Notes: generated by a model from the sequence alone, not told the origin. Numbered from the stretch's first letter, positions 10,577 to 22,406 are shown. The stretch: 24,992 nucleotides of DNA from Bondarzewia mesenterica (GCA_004802705.1 SGPL01000484.1:1-24992); one strand, 5' to 3'. Translations and numbers: made by a program.

Positions 10577-11526
10577 GATGGATGATGATGCGAACAGCAG
10601 AGAGCGATTGACGTTGAAGTGAAGGAGTGTAGGTCCTGCTTCAGAGGCTTGGTCGGCTTTAGCAGCACCTACGTGTAACGCGACATATTCCGCCAATTAG
10701 CATGGGTTATCGCATTGACCATATAACAAAAAAAAAGGCAAAACCTGCTGTGAGTAAGTATGATTGTAAAGAACAAAGGTGAGTGGAATGGCGAAAACGA
10801 AGACGTTGAGCGACGAGCGCTTGAGAAACGGCGCCCTGATGGGAATCGTGAAACGTGATCGTATCCATGTGATCATGCTCCATAGTCACGTGATAAGACG
10901 ACGTGCTTGTCTCGTCTGCTCCTGAGTCCTCTCAGGTTTCCTCGTCCTCTCCTCCAGCCTTGCCTCCCTCCAAGCTCTACGCTTACAGTACACGTGAGTT
11001 TTCTGCATCCTATTTCATGCCTGAATTCCTCTATGAATTTGTATCCGAATTGATTCACACTCAGGAGCGCTCGGGTCCAGTCGCGTCTTTTTTACGCGCA
11101 GCTACCTGCGCATTTCCAGTCGGACTCAGTCACTTTGGCAATTATTCAGATATTTTTCAATCATATGTAAGACTCTTAATCCTGTATGCAAGTTCACATA
11201 CCGTGAGCTCTTTTTTTGACCAAGTTGTATTTCCACTGACCGCGTTTATCGTTTCACCCACCCTGAGGTCTGTGCACCTCCGCACAGCCCGTTACGCACA
11301 TTCATGTTATCGAACCCCAAGAAGCCACAAAATCACGAACATATAAAGGTCAGCTGTTTACAATCCGGCGATCCAAAATACCCTACATTGCCCTCCTGTC
11401 GAAGCTCGTTTCTCACAACTGGCTCGGTTGCGTTTGAATATCCGGACTGCGCGTCTCATCTGTTGAGGCCAGGCAGTTGGGCGTCTGATATATGCGCATG
11501 TACATAGGGTACGCGAGAGCAGATAC

Positions 11527-11538
11527 AGGTGCGCACCT
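11527..11538. repeat. 12-bp perfect palindrome
   Basis: AGGTGCGCACCT reads identically on both strands. Its half-site AGGTGCG recurs at 11591-11597, next to the right arm of the inverted repeat at 11555-11607. It may be a binding site for a dimeric factor; no factor is assigned. Confidence 0.6.
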
Positions 11539-11554
11539 CGTATCGTGTTCGTAC

Positions 11555-11607
11555 CATGCATATACCCATGGGCCATATATACCTTACACCAGGTGCGTAT
11601 ATGCATG
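11555..11607. repeat. 11-bp inverted repeat with 31-base spacer
   Basis: CATGCATATAC (11555-11565) is exactly complementary to GTATATGCATG (11597-11607). The A+T-rich spacer includes CCATGGG and CATATATACC. It sits in the gene-free stretch about 1.6 kb upstream of the transcription factor start. Confidence 0.65.
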
Positions 11608-12478
11608 TGCAATATGTTAAGTATCTATATAGTTCAAGCGCTTCAAACGTTCATGAGCAGATTTCAGGTACGTGAATTAGATATGTTCAGCTCAAGTGCT
11701 GGCGGCATGAACATCTCAAAGTATATGCTTGTCCTCATTACAGGCATGAGCTGCTAGAGGCAGCGCTTCATCATTGAAACTCCTCATCCCCAACACGACT
11801 TTCAAACGCAATGCATCCTGTGCTCCCCCGATCCTTGAAGCACGGAAGTGTCCATACCTACCGTAATCCATCTCAAGACTTTCGGCGTCTTTGATTATGT
11901 ACAAAAATATCCGTGAACTGACCCACTTCCCGGATGTTGCGGTTTACATCGCATGGTGCGGCATTCACAGTGACGTGCTGACTCCTGGTTATTTTGCTTG
12001 AAGGAGCTCATCGTATGGTTGCTTTGGGACCTTATGCGGCAGACGAGCTCGGATAATGTTTGCCGCATCGACCGCGACGCCTGTCTTTGGCATATGAGTC
12101 CACTCTGCCCACCTTGTCCCCGCCTTTCGTGTTGTGACTCCATTTCGCGACGACAGATCATTGCATCCCTTTGCAGCTTTGCAGGCGTTCTGTCATCGCT
12201 CCGCCCCACATCGACCGGGACATATTTCTCCGAGAGTCTGTTTTCCTTTCCGTTCGCAACGGCTATCGGTCAGGTCAGTATGCCGGAGGCCCGCGTCTGC
12301 ATCCCTGGGCAAGAGCAGATGTCAGCAGATGCTCTCGTACTTCTCTGTGATTATGCCAAACGGCGTTCTGCACCAAGATGGGCTCGATGCGCTGCCCTAG
12401 CCGACTCCTCTACAGCGTCTGCAGACAGCTCGTGCAGCTCAAGCTCAAGACCCTTCCGGAAGTGCGCCTAATTTATTG

Positions 12479-12499
12479 AGAATCCTGGTCCGGGATTCT
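12479..12499. repeat. Short 7-bp inverted repeat
   Basis: AGAATCC (12479-12485) pairs with GGATTCT (12493-12499) across a 7-base loop. An element this short can easily occur by chance; it is listed only because the surrounding region is otherwise empty. Confidence 0.35.
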
Positions 12500-13179
12500 G
12501 GTTACACTCTGAATCGGGCACCTCGAGCTCGATGGCTGTCCTGTTTTCATGCTCTGGTTGCACCGCGGATTCGCTTCTACGCCGATCTCGAGTTCGCAGA
12601 CTCCACGTTACTCTCTGTCCCTCTACGCTGGTATCATGGCAACATCACTGTCATCAACCGCTTGCCATACTCGTCCAACCTCTTGACAATCATCTAGGCC
12701 TCAAAGGAGCGCCCGCTTCTCTAATATTGTGCGCTCAGTATGGCGCTTAGTAACTGGGGGTGCCAGGGTGTTGTCTTGATCTGCCGTGCGGGAGTATTAT
12801 GGTCGGGTGTTCCCGGACAGGTACTCTGAGCACTGAGTTCGTACATGCAGATTCTTGCAGGATGGAGTTGGAACGGGTTGGAACATACACATGCAAGTGC
12901 ATTTGCATTCCTGCTCGGACGAAGACAAGATTAGTATAGGAAAAGATGATCATGATGTACAGTAGCGAAAGGACCCCAGGGACCGCGAAGGAAGAATTAA
13001 GAGATGCCAAATCGGGCGGGGAAGTGGGTGGATTGCATAATGGGTTCAAGAGAACGAAGCAGAGGAGGGCCTTGTGGAGGACATGTCTCACCGGCGATAG
13101 TCACCCCCGACGGACTGCTATCTTCCCGCACAGCAGAGCCTCTTGCCAATTCACTCAGTGCACGGTGGCGGTTGAAATT

Positions 13180-16100
13180 ATGCCCTCCGGAGCAGATCTC
13201 CCCCAGTCCCGGACGACTGATACTCAGGTACAACGTGAGTCCTTTCCTGCTCTTTTCCTCAAGTTTCTCGTCGTCAACATGCCTGCCTGAACGCTCGCCA
13301 CCCCTCTATAGCTGCACGCGACAGAACCCGCCATCAGACCACACCAAGCGCTCAGACCTGGTTGTTTCCGTCGCAATCACAAACTTCTACTTTGCCCACC
13401 ACCTCCACCCATCACTCTCGCTCGAGTTCTGCCCCATCCCAGTCAATGATTGGCCCGCCGCCTTCGTTCTACGACCCTGACCAGGTTGCTCCTCAGCCTC
13501 AGACGCAGAATTATCAGCAGTGGTTGGAGGAGAATTACCAGGGCCAGTACCACTTTGGTAACGTCTCCACGATGCCTTATTCCCAACAGCCAGCCCCGGC
13601 CGCAGCACACATCCCACAGCAGGAGCAGGTTCAGCAACCGCTCATGAACCAGTACCAGTTCGTCTCCACTGTGCCCCCTTCCTCATCCAAAGATGAGGCG
13701 TCCTACCCACCTTATTTTTCGTCCGAGCGCCCGCAAGTAGGCCAGCGTTTCGTGCAGCAGCAGATGCCGATCGCGCAGCCTGCAAGGAGCCGCGGTCAAC
13801 CCAGCGCGCACTATGTTCCCCATCAACAGCAGTCGGGTGCCTCTGATTTGCTCCAAGGTTCAGTTGACTTTCACCACGCCAGTCTGACTCCCGAAAGCAA
13901 TGATCTTTATTATATGGGTCACGGTGGAGGCGTCATGGGCGGGCAATACAGTGCGCAGCCCCCGCCACAGACTTCTCAGCAACAGCAGCAGTCTGTCCAT
14001 TATCAATCTCCCGGCGAGCATTTGACGCCTAGCTATACGCCCATCTCTGAGGTCCCCACATTGTCTTCGTCTGTCTCCCCCTCATGGCATGAGCAACAGC
14101 TGCCAACCCACAACACAGCCAGCCCACCAAATGCTTCGGCGTCGGCCGGCACGTCTCGACCGAGTCCCAGCACGGGCAAGCGGGACCGGGTCGCAGCGGG
14201 TAAGGCCGCCAAGGGCAAAGGTCGCAAGCGCCAGAAGGCTGATGTCGATGAAAGCGACTCAGACGACGACGAAGAGGGAGGCGAGGCAAAAAATGCGCAC
14301 CCCTCTATTAGCGTGCCGATGGGAAACTTGCCGCAAAGGCTGTAAGTCTTTTTACGCCACTTCCGCCTCATAACCGACGCTGATAACGTCGTGTTCCCGT
14401 CCGTGTTGTGTTTCCTTTCCGATACTTTACTTTACGTCCGATTTGTTCGTCTCTGCGTTCTGCGCCGCTTTCCCTTTTTACCTCGTTCGGGTACTTTTGA
14501 ATGCCGACGACTCAATGACGCACTGCACCGCTCTTCATTGAATCGGAACCATTCTTCCGTATTGCGCTGCTGACCGGTCCGCTGCCTGCACCGACATTTT
14601 CTCTGGCAGTCCTGGCGCTTGCACGTACTGCAAGAAATTGAAGGTGCGTGGCTTCCTGCAATGGGCTTTGGACACCCCTGACCTCGTGAGATTAACAGAT
14701 GAAATGTGACTTTCCGAAGAACGAAAACGTATGCAAGAGGTGTAAAGCCGGAGGCCATACATGTATAGTTGAGGGTCGGAAGCCCAGGAGCGCACCGAAG
14801 TAAGCACATCTAGACGCCTTATTTGCTCCGACCGCTATCCTTTTCGATTCTCCTCTCCCTCCCTTTCTGTGACCATGTCGCTCTCGCCGTCTCGTTCCCC
14901 TTCGCCTTGTCCTTCTTCTGCATCATCTGACAATTCACTGACATACGCTCCCTTCACTTCTTTCAGCAAGCGCGAATACCTGCTAGCGCAGATTCGTCAG
15001 AAAGATTCCATCATTGAATCCTTGCTCAAGCAGGTGGGTGAAGTTCTTGGTTATTGGCGCCTTTTTGATACTGATCTCTTGCAAGCTGCGTAATCCGTAC
15101 CTTGCCACACCTCTATCGATTGATGCGTACCGGATGGCTACACCATCTGGCGATAATCAACGTAGGGATGTGATCGCATGGCTCGACAGGCTCCAGTCAT
15201 CGTCGACGGTTCGCGGCTCGGGGAGCAAAGATGGCGCGCGGGCATTCCAACTCGACGCCAGAGCGCGCAAGAACGACGATGACGAAGAATCTGAAGATGG
15301 ATGTGAGGAAGAGAAGCAGCATGACAAGCCGATTGTCGTTGAGGATCATGCATCGCCTTCGTCTATCCATGGCCTCGGTGATCCCGATACAGAGAATTAT
15401 CCAGGATTACCTGATGACGCAGTTCCGCTCGGCCTGCTAGCGAAGTTGTCGATCAGCAATTCAATGGAGAAGGGCAAAATCGCGGAGGCTGCGCGGGCAC
15501 AAGTCGGGGATGATGATGATGACGTCGTATGTTTCAACCCTTTTGTTCCTTCGTGTCTTCTCTACTCTTCACAATGTGCATCGGCTAACGGTTGTCGATG
15601 TCTCGTACTTCAGGGTGTCGCGAATGATACATACTTCCTGCCTGGCCCTTCTCAAGATCTGGCGCAACGTGCCAAGCTCATCGAGAAGAATAGTCCTCCG
15701 GATATCCTGGTCCATGGCTTGATCACTCCCGAGGACGTTGATAAGCTGTTTGAGATGTAAGCACACATTGCGTCTCCCGATCTGTCTCAGCCTGACGCTC
15801 GCGCCATATCAGCTTTTATACTCGTATCAATGTATGTACATAGTACCAAAGAGATCGTGAGACCCACTGACGTCGATCCCCGCATAGCCCTTCATATCTC
15901 TTCTCGACCCCGTGCTTCACACCCCTGCATCGACGTTCTCAAGATGCCCTTTTCTCTTCACTGTCGGTAAGCAATATTCTTCTGAATCATATACAGTATT
16001 TAGTGCATATACATCTAAGTTTGTGCTATATCGTCGCGGTACTCGGACAAATCCGAGGTCTACCCTATCGCAATGCATTTCGCAAAGAGTGCCGCGGCAA

Positions 16101-18181
16101 ACTCGCTCATCGATGGCTGGAAATCGGTGGAGCTCTGCCAGGCCTATATCTTGATGAGTATCTATGCCGTGCCGGCGAGACGCTGGGAAGACGACCGCAG
16201 CTGGCTATATACGGGCCTCGCTATTCGGTGCGTTCGCATCTCCCGGCGATATTGTCTTGATTTACTCACATGGATCTCCGATTGGATTCAATGGGCGTGC
16301 AGGATTGCGACCGACCTGAATTTGCACCAGCTTTCGTCGGCTAAACCGCAGAACGAGAAGCAAGAACGGGAGATGCTCAACCGGGTCCGGGTGTGGCAGA
16401 TCTGCTTCAACTTGGATCGGTCGACGGCGACGCAGTTTGGAAAGCCGACGACGATCAAGGAGGACTAGTGAGTGACCGCTAGAGAGATCGATCATGATCG
16501 GTTGGTGCTGATGAGTCTGGTAGCATCGTGCGGAACTCGACGGATTGGTACTTGAAGTCGAAGTACAACCATCCGGTGAGCGAACGCTATCTCGATATCG
16601 TGTCGTTGCGGTTTATTCATTTGATATTGTTCAGTATGACGTACATCTGGATGCGTATTGTTCTCTCATGCGCATCGTCGCCAAATTCCACGATGATGTG
16701 TTCTCCGACCCTGATACGCCCACCGGGCTTAACCAGGTGAGTGATGCATGCGCTTTGGTTGCGAGCAGCATACTGAAACTTGCGCAGTCGATCGATTTCC
16801 GTGAAGTCACCTTGAGACACGACGTGAATCTCGAGAGATATCACCAAGAGTGGGCGGATCGGTTCGCGCGCCACTCTGACCAGAACGGTACGGTTCTTCC
16901 GTTATGTGCACCGTATTTTTGAACTGACTGGCGCACAATAGATCCTGCGTGCGCCTTCCGCTGCAAGCTGCTGCCTTTGTACGTCATTTGTTTATCAACG
17001 TTTATGAGGTTGCTTATCGGATGCGGTGATGCAGCCTTGTCAACTATGCGAGACTTGTGATGTTCTCCTTCGGGTTCCAGCAGGCTTTCCAACGCGGCAT
17101 GGGTCCAGATGACGAGATCTTCCTAACGAAGGTCAGTAGTGTTGGAGCGTTGATGGAAAGGCGATTATTCAATATTTGATATGCGACAGTGTCGGGATGC
17201 AGCAAAGGAGGTTATCCGAACCATGGTTGACTCTCTGGCCCCCAGTGGTTACATGCGTTTCTCGCCGGATGGTTTGTAATCTTCTATTTATTGGAGTCCA
17301 AATGTGGGTTGTTGACATCTTTGCAGGCAACTTTATTTTTGCTTCTTTCGCCTCCGCATTTTTATTGAAGGCAAGTCGCAACGCTAAACATGGGATCTCA
17401 GACGCTGATTTGATGTATGAACGCTAGCTGCTTCGCCCCGAGTTCTCGCAGTTCCTACCCGAAGGCCAAGAAACGGAGATCTTCGAGCTCATCGGCCGGC
17501 TCATACAGACACTCGGATCGCCTCAAATTTCCATCGATGAGCGTCACACGCCGAAGCTCTACTCTCGATTCCTGGCTGGTCTGTTGGCGAAGCACCGACG
17601 TGACGGAGCCACGAGCGGGCGCTTGCATACCCAACCCCCGCCTGGATTTCATGGCGGCGTCGCGGGATCACACCGGGCTCCCCCTGCCAACCCATCCGGC
17701 AGCAGTATGAACCCTGGCTCGCACCACACGCAGCAGACCCATGATAATGGACACAACGTTGGTGGCACCGCTGGAGGCAGTCACGGGCAAATCATCGCGA
17801 TGATCGATACCTCCTTTTCCACGGAGCCGATCTACCAACCTGAGGCCACGTATGCTGTCGGAACAGGCCCCCTTGAGGTTGGCGGATCGGACAATGGAAT
17901 GAATTTCGTGTTTGACAACATGGGCGCAGGAGTGAACGACGATGTGCTGGCAACGATGCAGGCGATCAAGAATCCATCATGGTGGAACACGATGATGATG
18001 CCTGGGTACGTCCTTGTTTCATCGTAATGTCGCCTGCCTCTCTGATACTGACCGCACCATCATTTCCGACCTGCGACTGCACAGGTTCACCTGGCCCGAA
18101 GAGTCTCAATACTTCGGCAATACGGGCATGACAAACAATTACATGGGTTTCCAGCAGACTGCGCAGGTGCACCTCGGCTAG
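13180..18181 (+). CDS. Zn2Cys6 fungal transcription factor with Fungal_trans-type middle region
   Basis: Preferred model, twenty exons: 13180-13234, 13312-14341, 14610-14643, 14699-14799, 14967-15033, 15086-15526, 15614-15756, 15813-15831, 15888-15966, 16020-16227, 16303-16467, 16524-16575, 16635-16736, 16788-16887, 16942-16978, 17035-17131, 17190-17271, 17327-17370, 17428-18005 and 18085-18181. It encodes 1176 residues. The zinc cluster is C366-x2-C369-x6-C376-x8-C385-x2-C388-x6-C395 (CTYCKKLKMKCDFP...CKRCKAGGHTC), followed by the linker KREYLLAQIRQKDSIIESLL, a probable dimerisation helix. The middle region (about 600-860) resembles PF04082. The N-terminal 360 residues are Gln/Pro/Ser-rich, with a basic then acidic patch (GKGRKRQK, DESDSDDDEEGG) just before the cluster. 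The C-terminus is Gly/Asn/His-rich. It resembles, from memory, the PriB-like regulators of mushroom fungi. The first exon is inferred; the fallback start is 13446, giving 1113 residues. Intron 17371-17427 is GC-AG and exon 15813-15831 is 19 bases. Confidence 0.9.
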
Positions 18182-18737
18182 CCGCCATTTTATTCAATCT
18201 ATCCTATCACCGCCTTTGAGGTATTATTTTCGTCCGCCTACGTCTATTTTCTCGGCGTGCACAGTCGATCCAAATGTATCCCGACTCTTTTTTAGTTTTT
18301 ACTTTCTTCTCCCGGTTCTCCCGTCGAAACTGGTCTCTTGATACATTTGTTTCAACACAGTCAGTGGGTCCTTTTTTCCCGAATCGAATCATGTAGCATT
18401 GGTACCTCCTTTGGTGTCCACTCTTCAAAGATCCTGGTTTCGCGTCTGTACGTTCATATGGCTTGGATACTGTCCGTCGATTATTGCTCGTGTTAGAGAC
18501 TCCGTAATGCGTTAGATTTGTATATCAAATAGGATGGAAATGGAACTAGCTTGAGAATAGATGGAGATGTCCCATTGATCAGTCCATCGGAAAGCGGATT
18601 GTGACGACTGCGAAGAAAGAACTGGCTAACTAGAAAATCAGTTGCTCCTCGTGTCTCAGTCTAGAATTCTTCCAGACACATTTTAACAAGCAAAAGATAA
18701 TGCGCATAAATACTGAGCACCCGAGTATGAGGGGTTC
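18182..18737. other. Convergent 3' intergenic region
   Basis: 556 bases between the stop codons of the plus-strand transcription factor gene and the minus-strand GPI13 gene. It should contain both 3' UTRs. No ORF of interest, hairpin terminator or RNA gene was seen. Confidence 0.6.
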
Positions 18738-21700
18738 TTATTTTGAGCCGGGCCGTCCTCCAAACATAGCTCCAACACGGCCGATCACCCTCCGTGCACC
18801 AACCCACACCCCAAACAGCACAGCCAGATCCACTACCACCACCTGCGCTGCACCCGCCATGTATCTCGGAGCGAACACCTTCCAAACCATCAGATGCCGC
18901 CTCAGCAGAGCAGCGCTCACTGCGCTGCCAACCAACAGCAAATTGAAATACAGCATGATGCCGACACTTGCTCTCACAGTTCCCAGCACGGCAGTAGCGG
19001 GACCAGGCGCACTTGCGGCGGTGGCGGTCATGGCGAAAGGGGCAACATTCCAGAGAGCCAAGAGTGGCGTGGCGAGAGCGAAGAGGAAAATGGGACCAAA
19101 GGTATTGAGGATGACGAGGAGGGGCGAAAAAGGGTACGTGACGGTGGAGTTGAGGACGAATGCGGATTTCCATTGGATGGATGGGATCGTGGATTGGTGT
19201 CCCGTCGTGTAGAATGCGTGGAGAGCTAGAAGCGCGATGGGGACGATATCTGAGAACCGGATAGGCAATGACGGAGTCGGCAATGCAGATGTGGGTGCAG
19301 CGCCCGGCGATCCTGCCTGCGATTGAAAAAGTGCTAAAGCAGCCGACGGATTCGTCTCAAACGCGTCCTGCAGGGCCGTTGCATCATTCACGCTGTCCAC
19401 AACCTCGAGGTATGCCAGCAATGCAACCGTCGCAAGTCCCAGAACTATCTGACCCGTCAACTGTGTCGTGACCCACACAATGCCCAGTGAGATGCACCAG
19501 AAGATGACGTATGGCGATCCAAAAGCGTTGGCAAAGCCCAATACCACAACCTGCGTTTTCGACTCTGTCTCGCCAGGGGCAGGCGGTTTTCGCTCAGAAG
19601 TGATCTGCAAACAGACTGGGACGATTGACCAGAGCAATCCTCCTGCGATCAACATGCCGCCCATCGCGCATCTCGCCAGTATGGTCCTGGCCAATCTAAA
19701 GCCAGCACTTGCACCAATGAGCTGCGTGCTGTCGACCCACTCCATTATCCAATATACAGAACCAGCCAATAGCGTCGGGGTCAGAATATATGGCAAGAAG
19801 ATAGCTGCCACGCCTTTGTCCGACTTGGAGATGGATAGGAATCGTTTGATAGTGAAGGGAAGAAGACCGCATAGAGGGATGATGAGAGCCAGAATCGGAG
19901 ACGGTGGCTCGGCAACTGTTCCTCCCGCAAAGAAAGTTATGCTGCACCAGGGGTGTTGTTCCTCCCTGCACACAGTACTGATACCCATTAATCGAATGCA
20001 CACGGCAAAAATAACGGAGAAGAATAGGATGCGTTTCCGTAGATGAGAGGTCGGAGCGGAGAAGCTCTTCAAGAAAGGCTGGACCAGGCTAGTCAGGAGG
20101 AAGAAGGGAACGATGCGATCTTCCCAAAAGGTGTACGAGTTGGACAGAAAAGCAACTGGGTGTAAAATAAGTGGCAACAGCGACCAAGACAGACGAGGAT
20201 GCAATGGGGTGGTGAAAAGGATAGCCAAGGCGGAGATCGTTGCCGCACCGAACAAGACGAACTGTAGCAAGGAAACACCGTTAAAGATGGGAATAGCCTG
20301 CGATGGCATGTGCGCGATGGCACCCAACGCACTGCCAACCAGCGCAGCCAGTAGACAATCTTTCGTCGCCTTGCTGACCCAAGCCTCCCACAAAGCGACC
20401 GCATTTCCACTTTGTTCGAAGATACCCCAACCCACTACCAGACTTAGGACAAGGATGATCAAACCAAACCCAATGAGCCCAGCATTGAATTGAGCCCACA
20501 GTGAGCGGCAAGTCTCTAAAGCCAACCGTGTATACTCTACTGAGGCTGTCAGCTTCTCTGCTGACGCCGAGCTCGCAACTTTGGTCCACTGGGCTTGGAG
20601 ATTGCTCCATACCGTATCAAGCTCTCCACCCGAGGAGCTGGCGCGATATGTCGAAAGATACTGATGTACTTGACGAGTATTGAATTCGAGCGCACGATGG
20701 TAGTCCGTTCCGTATTTGTCTCGCCAGAAGAGCTCGGGAATGATGGTCCCAAGATTGTTGAATGGGATGGGAAGGCCAAGCAAGAGCGAAAGCGAAGGAA
20801 CCAAGTCGATCTGTTGGACACGGCGATGTGGGACAGAAGCGCCGGGGAATACAGTAGTCTTCAGCAGTGCAGGAGAAATGGATGCCTTGTCAAAGGACAG
20901 CGCGGGGCCCTTAGAATAGATCCACATGGCTGCGGAGACTTCGAGATCACCGTCACCACCGTGGTCGCCTTTCCGGTCCATGCCGTGGTCGCCCAGCACG
21001 ACCAAAAGCGTATCAGGGTCAAGAGCGTCAACGAGTCGCATCAAAACATCGTTCATCTGCTCCTGCTTGGCCTTCATCGTAGGATGATCGGGCCCTACGC
21101 GGTGACCTACGTGATCGACGCCGAGGAAATGACCAATAAGGAAGTCCCAAGAGTTCGCATGAGGCGAACCTGTAAGAAGCGGAAAGAGATTCGCGATGAC
21201 GCCGTTGTCGACAGTGTGAAGGTCCTCCACATTAAAGGAGTCGAAATCATGGGACATTTCTGGGTGAAACGACGTCGGGAAAACGGAGAGCCAAGTGTCA
21301 TCGCCCATGAAAGCAATCTAGACACCCACGATGAAGTCACACCACACCGGAGGGGCTACATGAAACGACGTACACTTTTATTTGCCATTCGGAGTTGCTG
21401 AATGATAGAGTCCTCCGCGATAGACGAACCCCCGAAATTGTGACCCATGTCGACGAAGGTTGGCAATGAGCCTGTCACAATCCCCTTGATTCGTTGTAAT
21501 GTCGTTGTTGGCGGATCGGCATAGGAATCAAAAAGAAATGAGTGTTGTGGGTGTTTGTCAGTGAGTTCACGGGGCAATGTCAGGACGTTGTGATGATAAG
21601 GCGAAGATGGTTCCGGTGGGTTCGGGGAAAGGAAATCGAAGCGGAGGGCGTCTATGATGAGGAAAACGGCGCGTTTATGTGTCGGTTCGAGGGTGCAAGG

Positions 21701-21832
21701 GGCGGAAGCATCACATGAGGTAACGGATGAGAGAGACAGCCGCGTCAGTAGGAATCCACGAGTGAACAAGTAGATTCCAGCAATATGCAGCAGGAATAAA
21801 TAGAGCAGGACTGATGATGTTCTAAAAGACAT
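18738..21832 (-). CDS. GPI13: GPI ethanolamine phosphate transferase 3 (Gpi13/PIG-O)
   Basis: Two exons, 21832-21374 and 21317-18738, encode 1012 residues, in the usual range for the family. This ER membrane enzyme adds ethanolamine phosphate to the third mannose of the GPI-anchor precursor, the group later joined to protein. Residues 7-30 form a signal-anchor. The luminal alkaline-phosphatase-like domain follows, with the metal-site motifs IIDALRFDF (Asp61), the Thr cluster in ADPPTTTLQRIKGIVTG (109-111), FMGDDTW (Asp159/160), FLGVDHVGHRVGPDH (Asp221, His222, His225) and VVLGDHGMDRKGDHGG (Asp263, His264, Asp271, His272). These assign it to Gpi13/PIG-O rather than Mcd4 or Gpi7. The C-terminal 600 residues carry many hydrophobic segments. 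The single 56-base intron joins NKS to IAFMGDDTW, which restores the conserved motif. It is divergent from EAF3 and convergent with the transcription factor gene. No catalytic residue appears missing. Confidence 0.95.
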
Positions 21833-22406
21833 CTCACTCTTGGTTTTCGGTTTCTATGAATGAAGAGCACCAACGTCAGAGAGTGATGGATGAAGATGCG
21901 TAGGATTCTGAAAGGTGGTACACCCCGGCTCGTGACCAAAGAGAGCTCGTTGAAATAGAATCTGAAGATTGACAACCAGAGCTTTCAAGCGAGCGGTTCG
22001 TGTTCTACGGTCCAGTTATGAACTTACCGTAACCTGTCCCGTTCTCTTGTGAGGGTAGTTGCACTAGCTCTCCTTTCAATGGCTTGTGACTTGGATACTT
22101 CCCCGTGACTGGCAGGGAAACCTTGTAGCTGCAGAGTTGTTTACAGTTGACAGCAATAATCTATGTGCGGCAGTCAGATATGTTTGAGAGAAGTGAAAGT
22201 CGCAGAAGGAACTGTAGGAGCATGCCGCAACGCTGGCGGACTCGGAGGAAATGAAATTCGGAATGTCTCTCGGAGTCGGAGATATCGGTGACTTCAGATT
22301 TAATTACGTAATTTTTGCGGTAATAATTTAGCGACCATCCGTAACGAATGTCAAGTAATTACTGGCACGCTCACCTGGGACTCGAGAGTCGATATCGCAA
22401 ACTGGT
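21833..22406. promoter_or_regulatory. Shared divergent promoter of GPI13 and EAF3
   Basis: 574 bases separate the two divergent start codons, so both promoters and 5' UTRs must lie here or overlap. The EAF3-proximal part (about 22295-22370) is AT-rich. It contains the 12-bp palindrome AATTACGTAATT (22302-22313) with a TTACGTAA core, which resembles sites bound by bZIP dimers. Related TAATTAC sequence recurs near 22356. No TATA box is clear. Confidence 0.6.

Larger units (their letters stand above)
10577..13179. promoter_or_regulatory. Long gene-free stretch upstream of the transcription factor gene
   Basis: About 2.6 kb with no frame I would call as a gene. The longest plus-strand frames (10903-11346 and 11998-12471, about 150 codons each) have no recognisable motif and no homologous look. 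The region probably contains the distal promoter and 5' leader of the Zn2Cys6 gene. A non-coding transcript is possible but not demonstrable here. It contains the palindrome and inverted repeats listed separately. Confidence 0.5.

Noticed and set aside
9885..10622. Plus-strand open frame of 245 codons
   Set aside because: It opens from a GTG rather than an ATG, overlaps the start of the membrane-protein gene, and is a low-complexity Gly/Arg-rich reading opposite a Pro/Ser-rich frame.
11998..12471. Plus-strand open frame of 157 codons
   Set aside because: Random-looking composition rich in Cys/Ser, no domain, and no convincing start or splice context; it may be part of a transcript leader.
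19468..20046. Plus-strand open frame of 192 codons
   Set aside because: Antisense to the membrane-spanning part of GPI13, with no recognisable domain.
20595..21401. Plus-strand open frame of 268 codons
   Set aside because: It lies entirely opposite the conserved GPI13 catalytic domain and its intron, and has no motif of its own; a shadow frame.
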